The position numbers and the translations under genes were made by a program. The notes beneath the pieces were generated by a model. That model made no database searches and had not been told where the DNA came from. It saw nothing but the letters and a program-made list of their open reading frames with translations. Below, piece by piece: positions 1 to 6,460 of a stretch of DNA of 6,510 nucleotides. The first letter of the stretch is position 1. Each line of letters begins with the position of its first letter. Source of the stretch: CAYVUV01 sp964455095 (GTDB lineage Bacteria > Desulfobacterota > Binatia > HRBIN30 > CADEER01); contig CAYVUV010000058.1 of the NCBI GenBank assembly GCA_964455095.1, forward strand, positions 1-6,510, read 5' to 3'.

Positions 1-3000
1 TGGGGCACGTACAACATCCGCCTCGACGCCATTCCCGATCTCTCCGACGTGCAGGTGATCATCGTCACCGAGTACCCCGGCCAGAACCCGCAGGTGGTGG
101 ACGACCAGGTCACCTACCCGCTCACCAGCGCCATGCTCGCCGTGCCCGGCTCCACCTACGTGCGCGGCTACAGCATGTTCGAGCTGTCGTTCGTCTACGT
201 GCTCTTCGAAGACGGCACCGACATCTACTGGGCGCGCAGCCGCGTGCTCGAGTATCTCAACTTCGCCCGCGACCGTTTGCCCAAGGGCGTCGAGCCCAAG
301 CTCGGCCCCGACGCCACCGGCGTCGGCTGGGTGTACCAGTACGTCCTCTACCCCGGCTACTACTCGCCCGACTATCCCAAGGGGCTGTGGCGCGATCCGC
401 GCGACCAGCACTGGTACGGCAAACCCGACGACGCGCCCGCCGAGCGGCGCGCCGCACTGGTGCGCGTGCGGGCGTTCGATGCGCCCGGGAACTGCCCGCT
501 CACCGGCAAGCCGCTGCTGCCGGCGAACCAGGACCTCGCCCAGCTGCGCAGCCTGCAGGACTGGTATTTGCGCTACCCGCTCACCGCCGTCGAAGGCGTG
601 TCGGAGGTGGCACCGATCGGCGGCTTCGTGCGCCAGTACCAGGTGGTCCTGGACCCGCAGCGGCTGCAGGCCTACCAGCTGCCGCTCAAGGCCATCACCG
701 AAGCCATCGAGCGGTCGAACAACGACGTCGGCGGCTCGGTGATCGAGCTCGCCGAGCACGAGTACATGGTGCGCAGCCGCGGCTATCTGCGCGGCCTCGA
801 CGATCTCGCCCAGGTGGTCGTCGGAATGGGCGAGAACGGCACGCCGGTGATGCTCGGCGACGTCGCGACGCTGCAGATCGGCGGCGAGATGCGGCGCGGC
901 ATCGGCGACTACAACGGCCTCGGCGAGGCCGTCGGCGGCGTCGTCATCTCGCGCTTTGGCGAGAACGCCTTCAAGGTCATCCAGGAAGCCAAGGCGACGC
1001 TGTTCGAGCTCGAGGACGGCCTGCCGCCCGGCGTGACGGTGAAGACCACGTACGACCGCTCGGCGCTCATCGACCGCGCCGTCGGCACACTGCGCGAGGC
1101 GGTGATCGAAGAGCTCGCCGTCGTCGCGCTGATCTGCCTGGTCTTCCTCGCCCACGTGCGCAGCGCCATCGTCGCCGTCGCGGTGCTGCCCGTCGGGCTG
1201 CTGATCTCGATCCTCGTCATGCAGGTGCTCGGCATCAACGCCAACATCATGAGCCTCGGCGGCCTCGCCCTCGCCATCGGCGTGATGGTGGATTCCGGCG
1301 TGGTGATGATCGAGAACGCCCACAAGCACCTCGAGCGCGAGCGCGACCGCGTCGCGGCCGGCGGCGTGCCGCGCACGCAGGCCGACGTCATTCTCGCCGC
1401 GGCGCAGGAAGTCGGGCCGAGCCTGTTCTTCTCGCTGCTGGTCATCACCGCCGCCTTCCTGCCCATCTTCGTCCTCGGCGAGCAGTCGGGCCGGCTGTTC
1501 AAGCCGCTCGCCTACACCAAAACCTTCGCCATCGCGGCCGGCGCGATTCTCGGCATCACCGTCGTGCCGGTGCTGATGGTCTATTTCATTCGCGGCAAGA
1601 TCCCGGCCGAAGAGCGCAACCCGATCAACCGCGTTTCGATGGCCGTGTACGACCCCCTCTTCCGCATCGTCATGCGCCACCCCATCTTCACGTTGATCGT
1701 GGTGGTGGTGCTCGGTGCCTCGACGCTGTACCCGATCAGCCAGCTCGGCGAGGAGTTCATGCCGCCGCTCGAGGAAGGCGACCTGCTGTACATGCCGACC
1801 ACCGACCCGAGCATCAGCGTCACCAAGAGCAAGGAGCTGCTGCAGCAGACCGACAAGCTGATCAAGACGTTTCCGGAGGTGGTCAGCGTGCACGGCAAGA
1901 TCGGCCGCGCCGACAGCGCCACCGACCCGGCGCCGCTGTCGATGATCGAGACGGTGGTGCAACTGCAGACCGATCCGGACCAGTGGCGCACGCGCCCGGT
2001 GGGCTACTTCTTCAGCGACTGGCCCGACTGGCTCAAGTGGCCGCTGACCAGGACGTTCTGGCCCGAGGCGCGGCGCATCACCACCGACGAGCTCAAGTAC
2101 GGCTGGGTCGATCCCGACGGCACGCAACACGGCGGGCTCAACCAGGCGGTGAGCTTCCCCGGCGTCGCCAACGCCTGGCCGTACCCGATCGAGAACCGCA
2201 TCAACATGCTCTCCACCGGCATCAAAACCCCCGTCGGCATCAAGATCCTCGGCCCCGATCTGCACGTGTTGAGCGAGCTCGCCGACCAGACCGCGAGCGC
2301 CATGCGCACCATTGGCGGCACGCTGAGCGCGTATCCGGAGCGCACCCTGGGCGGCTACTACCTCGACATCGATATCGATCGCTTGCAGGCGGCGCGCTAC
2401 GGGCTGACCACCGGCGATGTGCAGGACGTCATCCAAACCGCCGTCGGCGGCATGAACATCACCACCACCGTCGAGGGCCTGGAGCGCTACCCGCTCAACG
2501 TGCGCTACGCGCGCGAGCTGCGCGACGACCTGCCGGCGCTGCAGCAGATCCTCATCGCCACGCCGGCGGGCCAGCAGGTGCCGCTCGGCCAGCTGGCCCA
2601 CATCGGCATCAATCCGGGGCCGCCGATGATCCGCAGCGAGAACGCGCGCCGCACGGCGTGGATCTTCGTCGACATCGCCGGGCGCGACCTCGGCGGCTAC
2701 GTCAAGGAGGCCAAGCGCGTCACCGCCGAGCAGGTGCCGCTGCCGCCCGGCTACAGCCGCGTCTGGTCGGGGCGCTTCGAGTACCTCGAGCAAGCCAACC
2801 GGCGGCTGCAGATCGTCATCCCGATCACGTTCGTGCTCATCGTGCTGCTGCTCTACATCGCCAACCAGAGCTGGTTTCGCGTCGGCGTCGTGCTGCTCGC
2901 CGTGCCGTTCAGTCTCATCGGCGCCTTCTGGTTCCTCTGGTTCCTCGACTACAACATCAGCCTGGCCGTCTGGGTGGGCATCATCGCGCTGCTCGGCGTC

Positions 3001-3345
3001 GACGCCGAGACCGGGCAGGTGATGCTGCTCTACCTCGACAACACCTTCGACCGCTTCGTCGCCGAAGGGCGCATGCGCAACCGCGACGACCTGTTCGCCG
3101 CCGTGCACGAAGGCGCCGTCAAACGCATTCGGCCGAAGACCATGACCGTCGCCACCGACATGATCGGCCTCTTGCCGCTGCTCTGGGCCACCGGCACCGG
3201 CGCCGACGTCACGCGCCGCCTGGTCGCGCCGCTGATCGGCGGCATCGCCGTCAGCTTTCTGATGGAGCTGCTGGTCTACCCGGTGATCTTCTCGCTCGCC
3301 AAGCGTTGGCAGCTGCGCCACCAGTGGGCCGCCGAGCGCGCGTGA
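1..3345 (+). CDS. cusA: CusA-type Cu(I)/Ag(I) heavy-metal efflux RND transporter (5'-truncated)
   Basis: Inner-membrane pump of a tripartite CusCBA-like system that exports monovalent metal from periplasm or cytoplasm using proton influx. The frame is open from base 1. The first codons (WGTYNIRL, then AIPDLSDVQVI) match E. coli CusA from about Trp26, recalled from memory, so roughly 25 N-terminal residues lie outside the window; the GTG at 49 is internal. Counting window codons, the three metal-binding methionines of CusA (573/623/672) are present as Met598 (LLYMP), Met648 (PLSMIE) and Met736 (NRINMLSTG). The proton-relay residues are present as Asp431 (GVMVDSG, TM4), Glu1003 (GVDAETG, TM10) and Lys1046 (RIRPKTMT, TM11). 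Membrane segments fall near 371-525, 561-580 and 937-1100. At about 1139 residues in full it exceeds CusA (1047) because of two insertions, near codons 117-177 and 665-705. The methionine triad argues for Cu/Ag rather than CzcA-type divalent metals. The partner genes cusB and cusC are presumably upstream. Confidence 0.95.
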   Translation, partial: WGTYNIRLDAIPDLSDVQVIIVTEYPGQNPQVVDDQVTYPLTSAMLAVPGSTYVRGYSMFELSFVYVLFEDGTDIYWARSRVLEYLNFARDRLPKGVEPKLGPDATGVGWVYQYVLYPGYYSPDYPKGLWRDPRDQHWYGKPDDAPAERRAALVRVRAFDAPGNCPLTGKPLLPANQDLAQLRSLQDWYLRYPLTAVEGVSEVAPIGGFVRQYQVVLDPQRLQAYQLPLKAITEAIERSNNDVGGSVIELAEHEYMVRSRGYLRGLDDLAQVVVGMGENGTPVMLGDVATLQIGGEMRRGIGDYNGLGEAVGGVVISRFGENAFKVIQEAKATLFELEDGLPPGVTVKTTYDRSALIDRAVGTLREAVIEELAVVALICLVFLAHVRSAIVAVAVLPVGLLISILVMQVLGINANIMSLGGLALAIGVMVDSGVVMIENAHKHLERERDRVAAGGVPRTQADVILAAAQEVGPSLFFSLLVITAAFLPIFVLGEQSGRLFKPLAYTKTFAIAAGAILGITVVPVLMVYFIRGKIPAEERNPINRVSMAVYDPLFRIVMRHPIFTLIVVVVLGASTLYPISQLGEEFMPPLEEGDLLYMPTTDPSISVTKSKELLQQTDKLIKTFPEVVSVHGKIGRADSATDPAPLSMIETVVQLQTDPDQWRTRPVGYFFSDWPDWLKWPLTRTFWPEARRITTDELKYGWVDPDGTQHGGLNQAVSFPGVANAWPYPIENRINMLSTGIKTPVGIKILGPDLHVLSELADQTASAMRTIGGTLSAYPERTLGGYYLDIDIDRLQAARYGLTTGDVQDVIQTAVGGMNITTTVEGLERYPLNVRYARELRDDLPALQQILIATPAGQQVPLGQLAHIGINPGPPMIRSENARRTAWIFVDIAGRDLGGYVKEAKRVTAEQVPLPPGYSRVWSGRFEYLEQANRRLQIVIPITFVLIVLLLYIANQSWFRVGVVLLAVPFSLIGAFWFLWFLDYNISLAVWVGIIALLGVDAETGQVMLLYLDNTFDRFVAEGRMRNRDDLFAAVHEGAVKRIRPKTMTVATDMIGLLPLLWATGTGADVTRRLVAPLIGGIAVSFLMELLVYPVIFSLAKRWQLRHQWAAERA

Positions 3346-3427
3346 CGGGAGGCACGCGACCGAAACGAACGATCTTTGCCGGCGACGTTGCGGAGTGCGA
3401 GCGCCCCGATACCATGGACACACCCAA

Positions 3428-3462
3428 CGGGCGGCTTCGCCAAACTGAAACCTGGCCGCCCG
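3428..3462 (+). other. GC-rich stem-loop between cusA and the small secreted gene
   Basis: CGGGCGGC at 3428-3435 is perfectly complementary to GCCGCCCG at 3455-3462, giving an 8-bp stem with a 19-base loop. No T-run follows, so it is not a standard intrinsic terminator. A second, smaller stem (GGTTG 3476-3480 with CAACC 3489-3493) lies directly before the Shine-Dalgarno sequence at 3494-3500. Both would be in the leader of the 3506 gene if it is transcribed from upstream. A role in ending the cusA message, stabilising its 3' end or tuning translation is only a possibility. Confidence 0.35.
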
Positions 3463-3493
3463 CGCCACATCAAAGGGTTGCATTCATTCAACC

Positions 3494-3500
3494 AAGGAGG
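3494..3500 (+). promoter_or_regulatory. Strong Shine-Dalgarno for the 3506 gene
   Basis: AAGGAGG lies five bases before the ATG at 3506. It is the best ribosome binding site in the window and settles this start over the in-frame ATGs at 3515 and 3527. Confidence 0.85.
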
Positions 3501-3505
3501 AGCAC

Positions 3506-3784
3506 ATGACGACGATGACCAAGACCATGGCGCTCGCGCTTGCGGCGCTGGCATTGGCGACTCAGGTCTCCGCCGCCGACTCCAACGCGGCGCAAGTGGC
3601 AGAGTTGGAGCAGAACCGGCAGCGGGTCGCCCAGGCCGCCAACGACACCAAGCCAGCGCAGGGCGTCCGGCTCGAGCGCGAGGAGGCGCGGCTGCAGGAC
3701 CTGATCAACGACATCGAGGCCGGCCGCGCGGTGAATCAGTCCGAGATCGACAGCGCGATCAAGCGCGCCAACCGCGGCTTCTAA
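3506..3784 (+). CDS. Small exported helical protein of unknown function
   Basis: A 92-residue protein that I cannot assign to a named family. Residues 1-23 form a textbook Sec signal peptide: MTTMTK, then a hydrophobic Ala/Leu stretch ending in VSA, with likely cleavage before Ala24-Asp25. The mature ~69 residues are highly charged and almost free of prolines and aromatics. They read as one or two amphipathic helices, with segments such as VAELEQNRQRVAQAA and RLEREEARLQDLINDI that suggest a short coiled coil. There are no cysteines, and no His- or Met-rich metal site like that of CusF, so a metal-chaperone role is not supported despite the position 160 bp after the pump gene. The perfect ribosome binding site suggests good expression. 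It probably acts in the periplasm. Reality of the gene is well supported; function is unknown. Confidence 0.85.
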   Translation: MTTMTKTMALALAALALATQVSAADSNAAQVAELEQNRQRVAQAANDTKPAQGVRLEREEARLQDLINDIEAGRAVNQSEIDSAIKRANRGF

Positions 3785-3787
3785 CCG

Positions 3788-3807
3788 CGCGGGGCGCTAG
3801 CCCCGCG
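3788..3807. terminator. Possible bidirectional terminator hairpin between convergent genes
   Basis: CGCGGGGC (3788-3795) pairs perfectly with GCCCCGCG (3800-3807) around a four-base GCTA loop. It begins three bases after the stop of the plus-strand gene, and its loop contains the stop codon (CTA on the plus strand, 3797-3799) of the minus-strand gene. There is no T-run on either side, so an intrinsic terminator is not proven. The position at a convergent junction favours termination or 3'-end protection. Confidence 0.45.
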
Positions 3808-4066
3808 GCGCGAGCGAGCTGCGCGACGCCAGGGCAACCCCGCCGCCGGTCCGCCGGATGCACGCGGCGAGTGCGTCCTGCGCGCCGCGCAGCGCGGCCA
3901 CGGCACCGACTCGATCACCACGGCCCAACGACGCACGGGCATCGAGCAGCCGTGCCGCATAGGCCGGGCACGTCTCGGCCATCGAGCTCGGGGCCCGTTC
4001 CGCCAGCGCCATCTCCGCACCGGAGAGCACCATGACCACCATCGCCGCCATCGCGAGTCGGTTCAT
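3797..4066 (-). CDS. Putative small secreted two-cysteine protein, unknown function
   Basis: An 89-residue reading frame with no family that I recognise. The N-terminus looks like a signal peptide: MNRLAMAAMVVMVLSG, then AEMALA with likely cleavage before Glu23-Arg24. The mature part is Ala/Arg-rich and probably helical (residues 31-70, TCPAYAARLLDARASLG through ALRGAQDALAACIRR). It has two cysteines, Cys33 and Cys69, near the two ends of the helical region, which could form a disulfide in the periplasm. Third codon positions are mostly G or C, as in the neighbouring genes. The upstream ribosome binding site is poor (only AGG a few bases before the ATG). It converges on the 3506 gene with a 12-bp gap and its last codons form one arm of the junction hairpin. 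Support is the signal peptide, codon use and fit to the gap; a chance reading frame in GC-rich DNA remains possible. Confidence 0.55.
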   Translation of the reverse strand: MNRLAMAAMVVMVLSGAEMALAERAPSSMAETCPAYAARLLDARASLGRGDRVGAVAALRGAQDALAACIRRTGGGVALASRSSLAPRG

Positions 4067-4137
4067 GGCCTGGCGAGCAGGGCAATCGGAATGCCATTAG
4101 TCGCCGCCGCAGTCCGCAAGCCAATGCTTCGGCGGCA

Positions 4138-4171
4138 GCCTCTCTCCGGCGCACGGACACTGCCTCTCTCC
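4138..4171. repeat. Pair of 10-bp direct repeats in the 4067-4206 gap
   Basis: GCCTCTCTCC occurs at 4138-4147 and again at 4162-4171, 24 bp apart start to start. On the minus strand this reads GGAGAGAGGC twice, about 70-105 bases upstream of the start of the small secreted gene (4066) and shortly after the end of the methyltransferase gene (4207). The spacing is close to two helical turns plus a few bases, so a tandem protein-binding site is conceivable. Chance is also possible. Confidence 0.3.
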
Positions 4172-4206
4172 TGGGCAATGCCCAAAGAACGCGCAGCGCT
4201 CGCGCC

Positions 4207-4710
4207 TCAGGCCGATCGTCGCGGCCACCAGCGCGGAACGCTGGTGCAGTACTGTTCATACGCGGCGCCGAACATGCGGCGCAGAGTTGGCTCTTCGTAC
4301 AGAAAGACGAAGAGGTTGAAGACGAGGAAAACGACGCCCGTGTACAGCACGATAGCGAGCGAGCCGAACCACAGCCCTTCGCCGAGGATGATCGCCAGCA
4401 CGCCGATGTACATCGGGTTGCGGACGTAGCGGTAGAGTCCGCCGGCGACCAGAAAGCGCGGCGGATCGAGCGGGTTGGGCGTGCCGCGGCCGGAGAAGAT
4501 GAACTCCCAGGTGCACCACGAGCCGATGGCAAGCCCGACGACGATCAGCGCGGCGCCGGCGAGCCCGAGGCCGGGGAGCGCCGGGAGCGGCGTGTCGAGG
4601 TTGGAACCATACAGCAGGTACGGAAACCCGACGATCACCATGCCGGGCATCAGCACCGTGTGCACGAGCGTCCCGAGGACGATGCCGGCGGTGGTGCGAT
4701 CAGTAGGCAT
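4207..4710 (-). CDS. Isoprenylcysteine carboxyl methyltransferase/PEMT-like membrane methyltransferase
   Basis: A 167-residue integral inner-membrane protein of the SAM-dependent isoprenylcysteine carboxyl methyltransferase and phospholipid methyltransferase superfamily. Hydrophobic segments lie near residues 8-34, 47-66 and 100-137; the last is long enough to be a helical hairpin. The diagnostic C-terminal half is intact: GRGTPNPLDPP (74-84), the cofactor-site motif LYRYVRNPMYIG (92-103), the paired acids in YEEPTLRRMFG (138-148), and YEQYCTSVPRW (151-161). Length is usual for bacterial members. The substrate of most bacterial homologues is unknown and need not be a prenylated cysteine; lipids and other small hydrophobic acceptors are also known in the superfamily. 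The ATG at 4710 is the natural start, with only a weak purine stretch before it. It stands alone between the small secreted gene and the palindromic repeat. Family assignment is firm; substrate is open. Confidence 0.88.
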   Translation of the reverse strand: MPTDRTTAGIVLGTLVHTVLMPGMVIVGFPYLLYGSNLDTPLPALPGLGLAGAALIVVGLAIGSWCTWEFIFSGRGTPNPLDPPRFLVAGGLYRYVRNPMYIGVLAIILGEGLWFGSLAIVLYTGVVFLVFNLFVFLYEEPTLRRMFGAAYEQYCTSVPRWWPRRSA

Positions 4711-4748
4711 CCCGCACCATCAGGGCTGCCTGCGATCCCGGAATTTCA

Positions 4749-4854
4749 ACCACAGAGGACACCGAGAAGACACGGCCGGAGAGAAGCCGGAGTTCCGCCA
4801 ACTCGAGAAGTTCTTTCTTTTCTCTTCCTCTGTGAACTCTGTGTCCTCTGTGGT
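4749..4854. repeat. Imperfect palindromic intergenic repeat with 9-bp periodic arms (REP/MITE-like)
   Basis: The outer arms are ACCACAGAGGACACCGAG (4749-4766) and CTCTGTGTCCTCTGTGGT (4837-4854), reverse complements at 17 of 18 positions. The right arm continues inward as three 9-bp units (CCTCTGTGA, ACTCTGTGT, CCTCTGTGG, 4827-4853); the left arm shows the same period but is degraded inward. The centre is pyrimidine-rich on its right side (TTCTTTCTTTTCTC) and holds two small hairpins: CCGG either side of AGAGAAG, and AACT (4800-4803) with AGTT (4809-4812). The element fills the gap between the amidase end and the methyltransferase start. From memory, arms like this recur in many environmental bacterial genomes and yield spurious proteins with HRE-H or LCVLCG repeats. 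No transposase is present. It may also act as a transcript 3'-end structure for the amidase. Confidence 0.8.
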
Positions 4855-4875
4855 GAGTCATTCTTGCTTGTCAGA

Positions 4876-6318
4876 CTACGCGTGAACCACCGCCCGTCGC
4901 GCCGCCCAGGGCGCGGCGGCTTCGAGCTGCGCGGCGACGCGGAAGAGAAGGTCCTCGCGCCCGTAGGCCGCGACCAGCTGCACGCCGATCGGCAGGCCCT
5001 CGGGGCTCGTGTGCAGCGGCAGGGAGATCGCCGGCTGGCCGCTGATGTTGAACGGCGCCGTGAAGGTGCCGAACGGCGCGGCGCGCAGGAAACCGCCGAG
5101 CGGGTTGTCGGGCTCCGATGCGAAGAAGCCCAACGGTGGCGGCGGCGCACCCGCGGTCGGCGTCAGCAGCAGATCGAAGCCGCCACTCCACCAAGTGGAC
5201 ATGCGCCGGGTCAGCGCGTGCACCGTCTCGATGGCGCGAATGTACTGGACTGCGGTCAGCGTACGGCCCAGCTCCGCCACCGCCCAGGTGAGCGGCTCGA
5301 CGTCCGCCGCGCCGACGCGTCGGCCGGTCTTGTCGCTCCAGACGTCCAACGTGCGCGCGATGCTGCTCGCCACGACGGTGACGAACGAACGCATGAGATC
5401 CGGGTCCGCGATCGCCTCCGGATGCGATGACTCGACGCGGTGACCAAGCGTTGTCAACAGGCGCGCCGCACCTTCGGCCGCTGCAATACAGTCGGCATGG
5501 ACGGGCATGCCGCCCGGCGCGCTGATCATCAGCCCGATACGCAAGCGGCCGGGCGCGGCGCCGACTTCTTCTCGATACGAACGCAACGGTGACGGCGCCG
5601 TGTACGGATCGCCCGGCATCATGCCGGCCGTGGCGTCGAGCACCGCAGCGCTGTCGCGCACCGAGCGCGACACGACATGCTCGGCGGAGAACCCACCCCA
5701 GCGCTCGCCGAGGCCGGGGCCAAACGAGTTGCGCGCGCGCGACGGTTTCAGTCCGACCAGGCCGCAATGGCTGGCCGGGATGCGGATCGACCCGCCGCCA
5801 TCGCTGGCGTGCGCCACCGGCACCATGCCCGCCGCCACCGCCGCGGCTGCTCCGCCGCTCGATCCACCCGACGAATGCTCCGGGTTCCACGGATTGCGCG
5901 TCGGACCGTACGCCTCGGGCTCCGTCGTCGGGAGCAAGCCGAGCTCGGGCGTGTTGGTCCGCCCCAACACGACGAACCCGGCCGCGTGGTAGCGCGCGCC
6001 GAGAAACGTCTCGCCCGGCTCGCGCCAGCCGAGCTCGCGCAGGAAGCGCATGCCGCAGTGCACCGGGTCGCCGGCGAGATGCGCGCCGAGATCCTTGAGC
6101 AACAACGGCACGCCGCGAAACGGCCCGTCGGGCAGCTCGCCGCCGCGCGCCAGCGCCCGCGCTTCTTCGAAACGCTCGGTGATGACCGCGTTGAGTTGGG
6201 GGTTGAGTCGCTCGATGCGGCGGATCGCCGCATCGACCAGCTCGATCGGCTTCATGTCGCCCTTGCGCACCAGCTCGGCCTGCGCCGTCGCATCGAGATT
6301 CGCCAGCTCGTCTGCCAT
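4876..6318 (-). CDS. Amidase-signature family hydrolase, possibly NylA-like
   Basis: A 480-residue cytosolic amidase that hydrolyses a carboxamide bond through the Ser-cisSer-Lys triad of the family. Numbering from the ATG at 6318, the parts are: a helical N-terminus (TAQAELVRKGDMKPIELVDA, 11-30); Lys75 in GVPLLLKDLG; the Gly/Ser signature NPEHSSGGSSGGAAAAVAAG (145-164) with cis-Ser153; and nucleophile Ser177 in ASDGGGSIRIPAS. The C-terminus (ISGQPAISLPLH, GLPIGVQLVAAYGREDLLFR) is typical and complete, and length is normal. Triad spacings of 78 and 24 residues equal those I recall for 6-aminohexanoate cyclic-dimer hydrolase NylA (Lys72, Ser150, Ser174), which suggests that branch, but the true substrate cannot be read from sequence. 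It lacks the GatA context (no gatB or gatC). An in-frame GTG at 6327 adds three residues; neither start has a clear Shine-Dalgarno, and ATG is preferred. Confidence 0.92.
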   Translation of the reverse strand: MADELANLDATAQAELVRKGDMKPIELVDAAIRRIERLNPQLNAVITERFEEARALARGGELPDGPFRGVPLLLKDLGAHLAGDPVHCGMRFLRELGWREPGETFLGARYHAAGFVVLGRTNTPELGLLPTTEPEAYGPTRNPWNPEHSSGGSSGGAAAAVAAGMVPVAHASDGGGSIRIPASHCGLVGLKPSRARNSFGPGLGERWGGFSAEHVVSRSVRDSAAVLDATAGMMPGDPYTAPSPLRSYREEVGAAPGRLRIGLMISAPGGMPVHADCIAAAEGAARLLTTLGHRVESSHPEAIADPDLMRSFVTVVASSIARTLDVWSDKTGRRVGAADVEPLTWAVAELGRTLTAVQYIRAIETVHALTRRMSTWWSGGFDLLLTPTAGAPPPPLGFFASEPDNPLGGFLRAAPFGTFTAPFNISGQPAISLPLHTSPEGLPIGVQLVAAYGREDLLFRVAAQLEAAAPWAARRAVVHA

Positions 6319-6369
6319 GAGCGGCACGCTACGACACGGTCGTTCGCGCTGTCCAGCCTGAGTCCGGTT

Positions 6370-6390
6370 CCCCTCCTTTCCAAGGAGGGG
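6370..6390. repeat. Perfect short palindrome (9-bp stem, 3-base loop)
   Basis: CCCCTCCTT (6370-6378) and AAGGAGGGG (6382-6390) are perfect reverse complements around the loop TCC. It lies about 50 bases upstream of the amidase start. No T-run follows on either strand, so it is not a clear terminator. From memory, palindromes of this composition are repeated between genes in many proteobacterial genomes, where translations give LLSKEG-like peptides; the plus-strand reading here indeed gives PLLSKEGLP. If within the amidase leader it could affect its mRNA. Confidence 0.6.
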
Positions 6391-6435
6391 TTACCCATTG
6401 GAAGGCTGGTTGCAACTGAGCACACGGCTCCGTTG

Positions 6436-6460
6436 GCGGCATAGCCGCGTCTTTTGTTTA
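6436..6460 (+). terminator. Weak candidate plus-strand intrinsic terminator
   Basis: GCGGC (6436-6440) and GCCGC (6444-6448) form a five-base-pair stem with an ATA loop, followed by GTCTTTTGTTTA. The T-rich tail directly after a GC stem is the usual shape of a Rho-independent terminator, but the stem is short and no plus-strand gene lies just upstream. Apart from this and the 6370 palindrome, I see nothing gene-like in 6328-6510. Confidence 0.2.

Noticed and set aside
909..1502. Long minus-strand open frames opposite the pump gene (also 1581-1991 and 2004-2345)
   Set aside because: Ser/Thr/Arg-rich antisense translations with no motifs, fully overlapping a strongly supported gene.
3388..3415. 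Possible sigma-70 promoter TTGCGG / TACCAT with 16-bp spacing before the 3506 gene
   Set aside because: Only about three and four of six consensus matches; such pairs arise easily by chance and no further support is visible.
387..3509. A very long second plus-strand reading frame (about 1040 codons) overlapping the pump gene and running past its end
   Set aside because: Its translation is low-complexity Arg/Ala/Pro/His-rich text typical of a shifted frame in GC-rich DNA, while the pump frame has all family motifs. It is a shadow.
4091..4429. Plus-strand frame crossing the 4067-4206 gap into the methyltransferase gene
   Set aside because: Most of it is antisense to the well-supported methyltransferase; no motifs, no ribosome binding site.
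4660..5430. Plus-strand frame containing FLFLCELCVLCGES, resembling a cysteine-rich protein
   Set aside because: The Cys repeats are simply the translated 9-bp units of the palindromic repeat, and the remainder is antisense to the amidase.
5589..6098. Several plus-strand frames opposite the amidase gene
   Set aside because: Arg/Pro/Ala-rich shadows of the minus-strand amidase.
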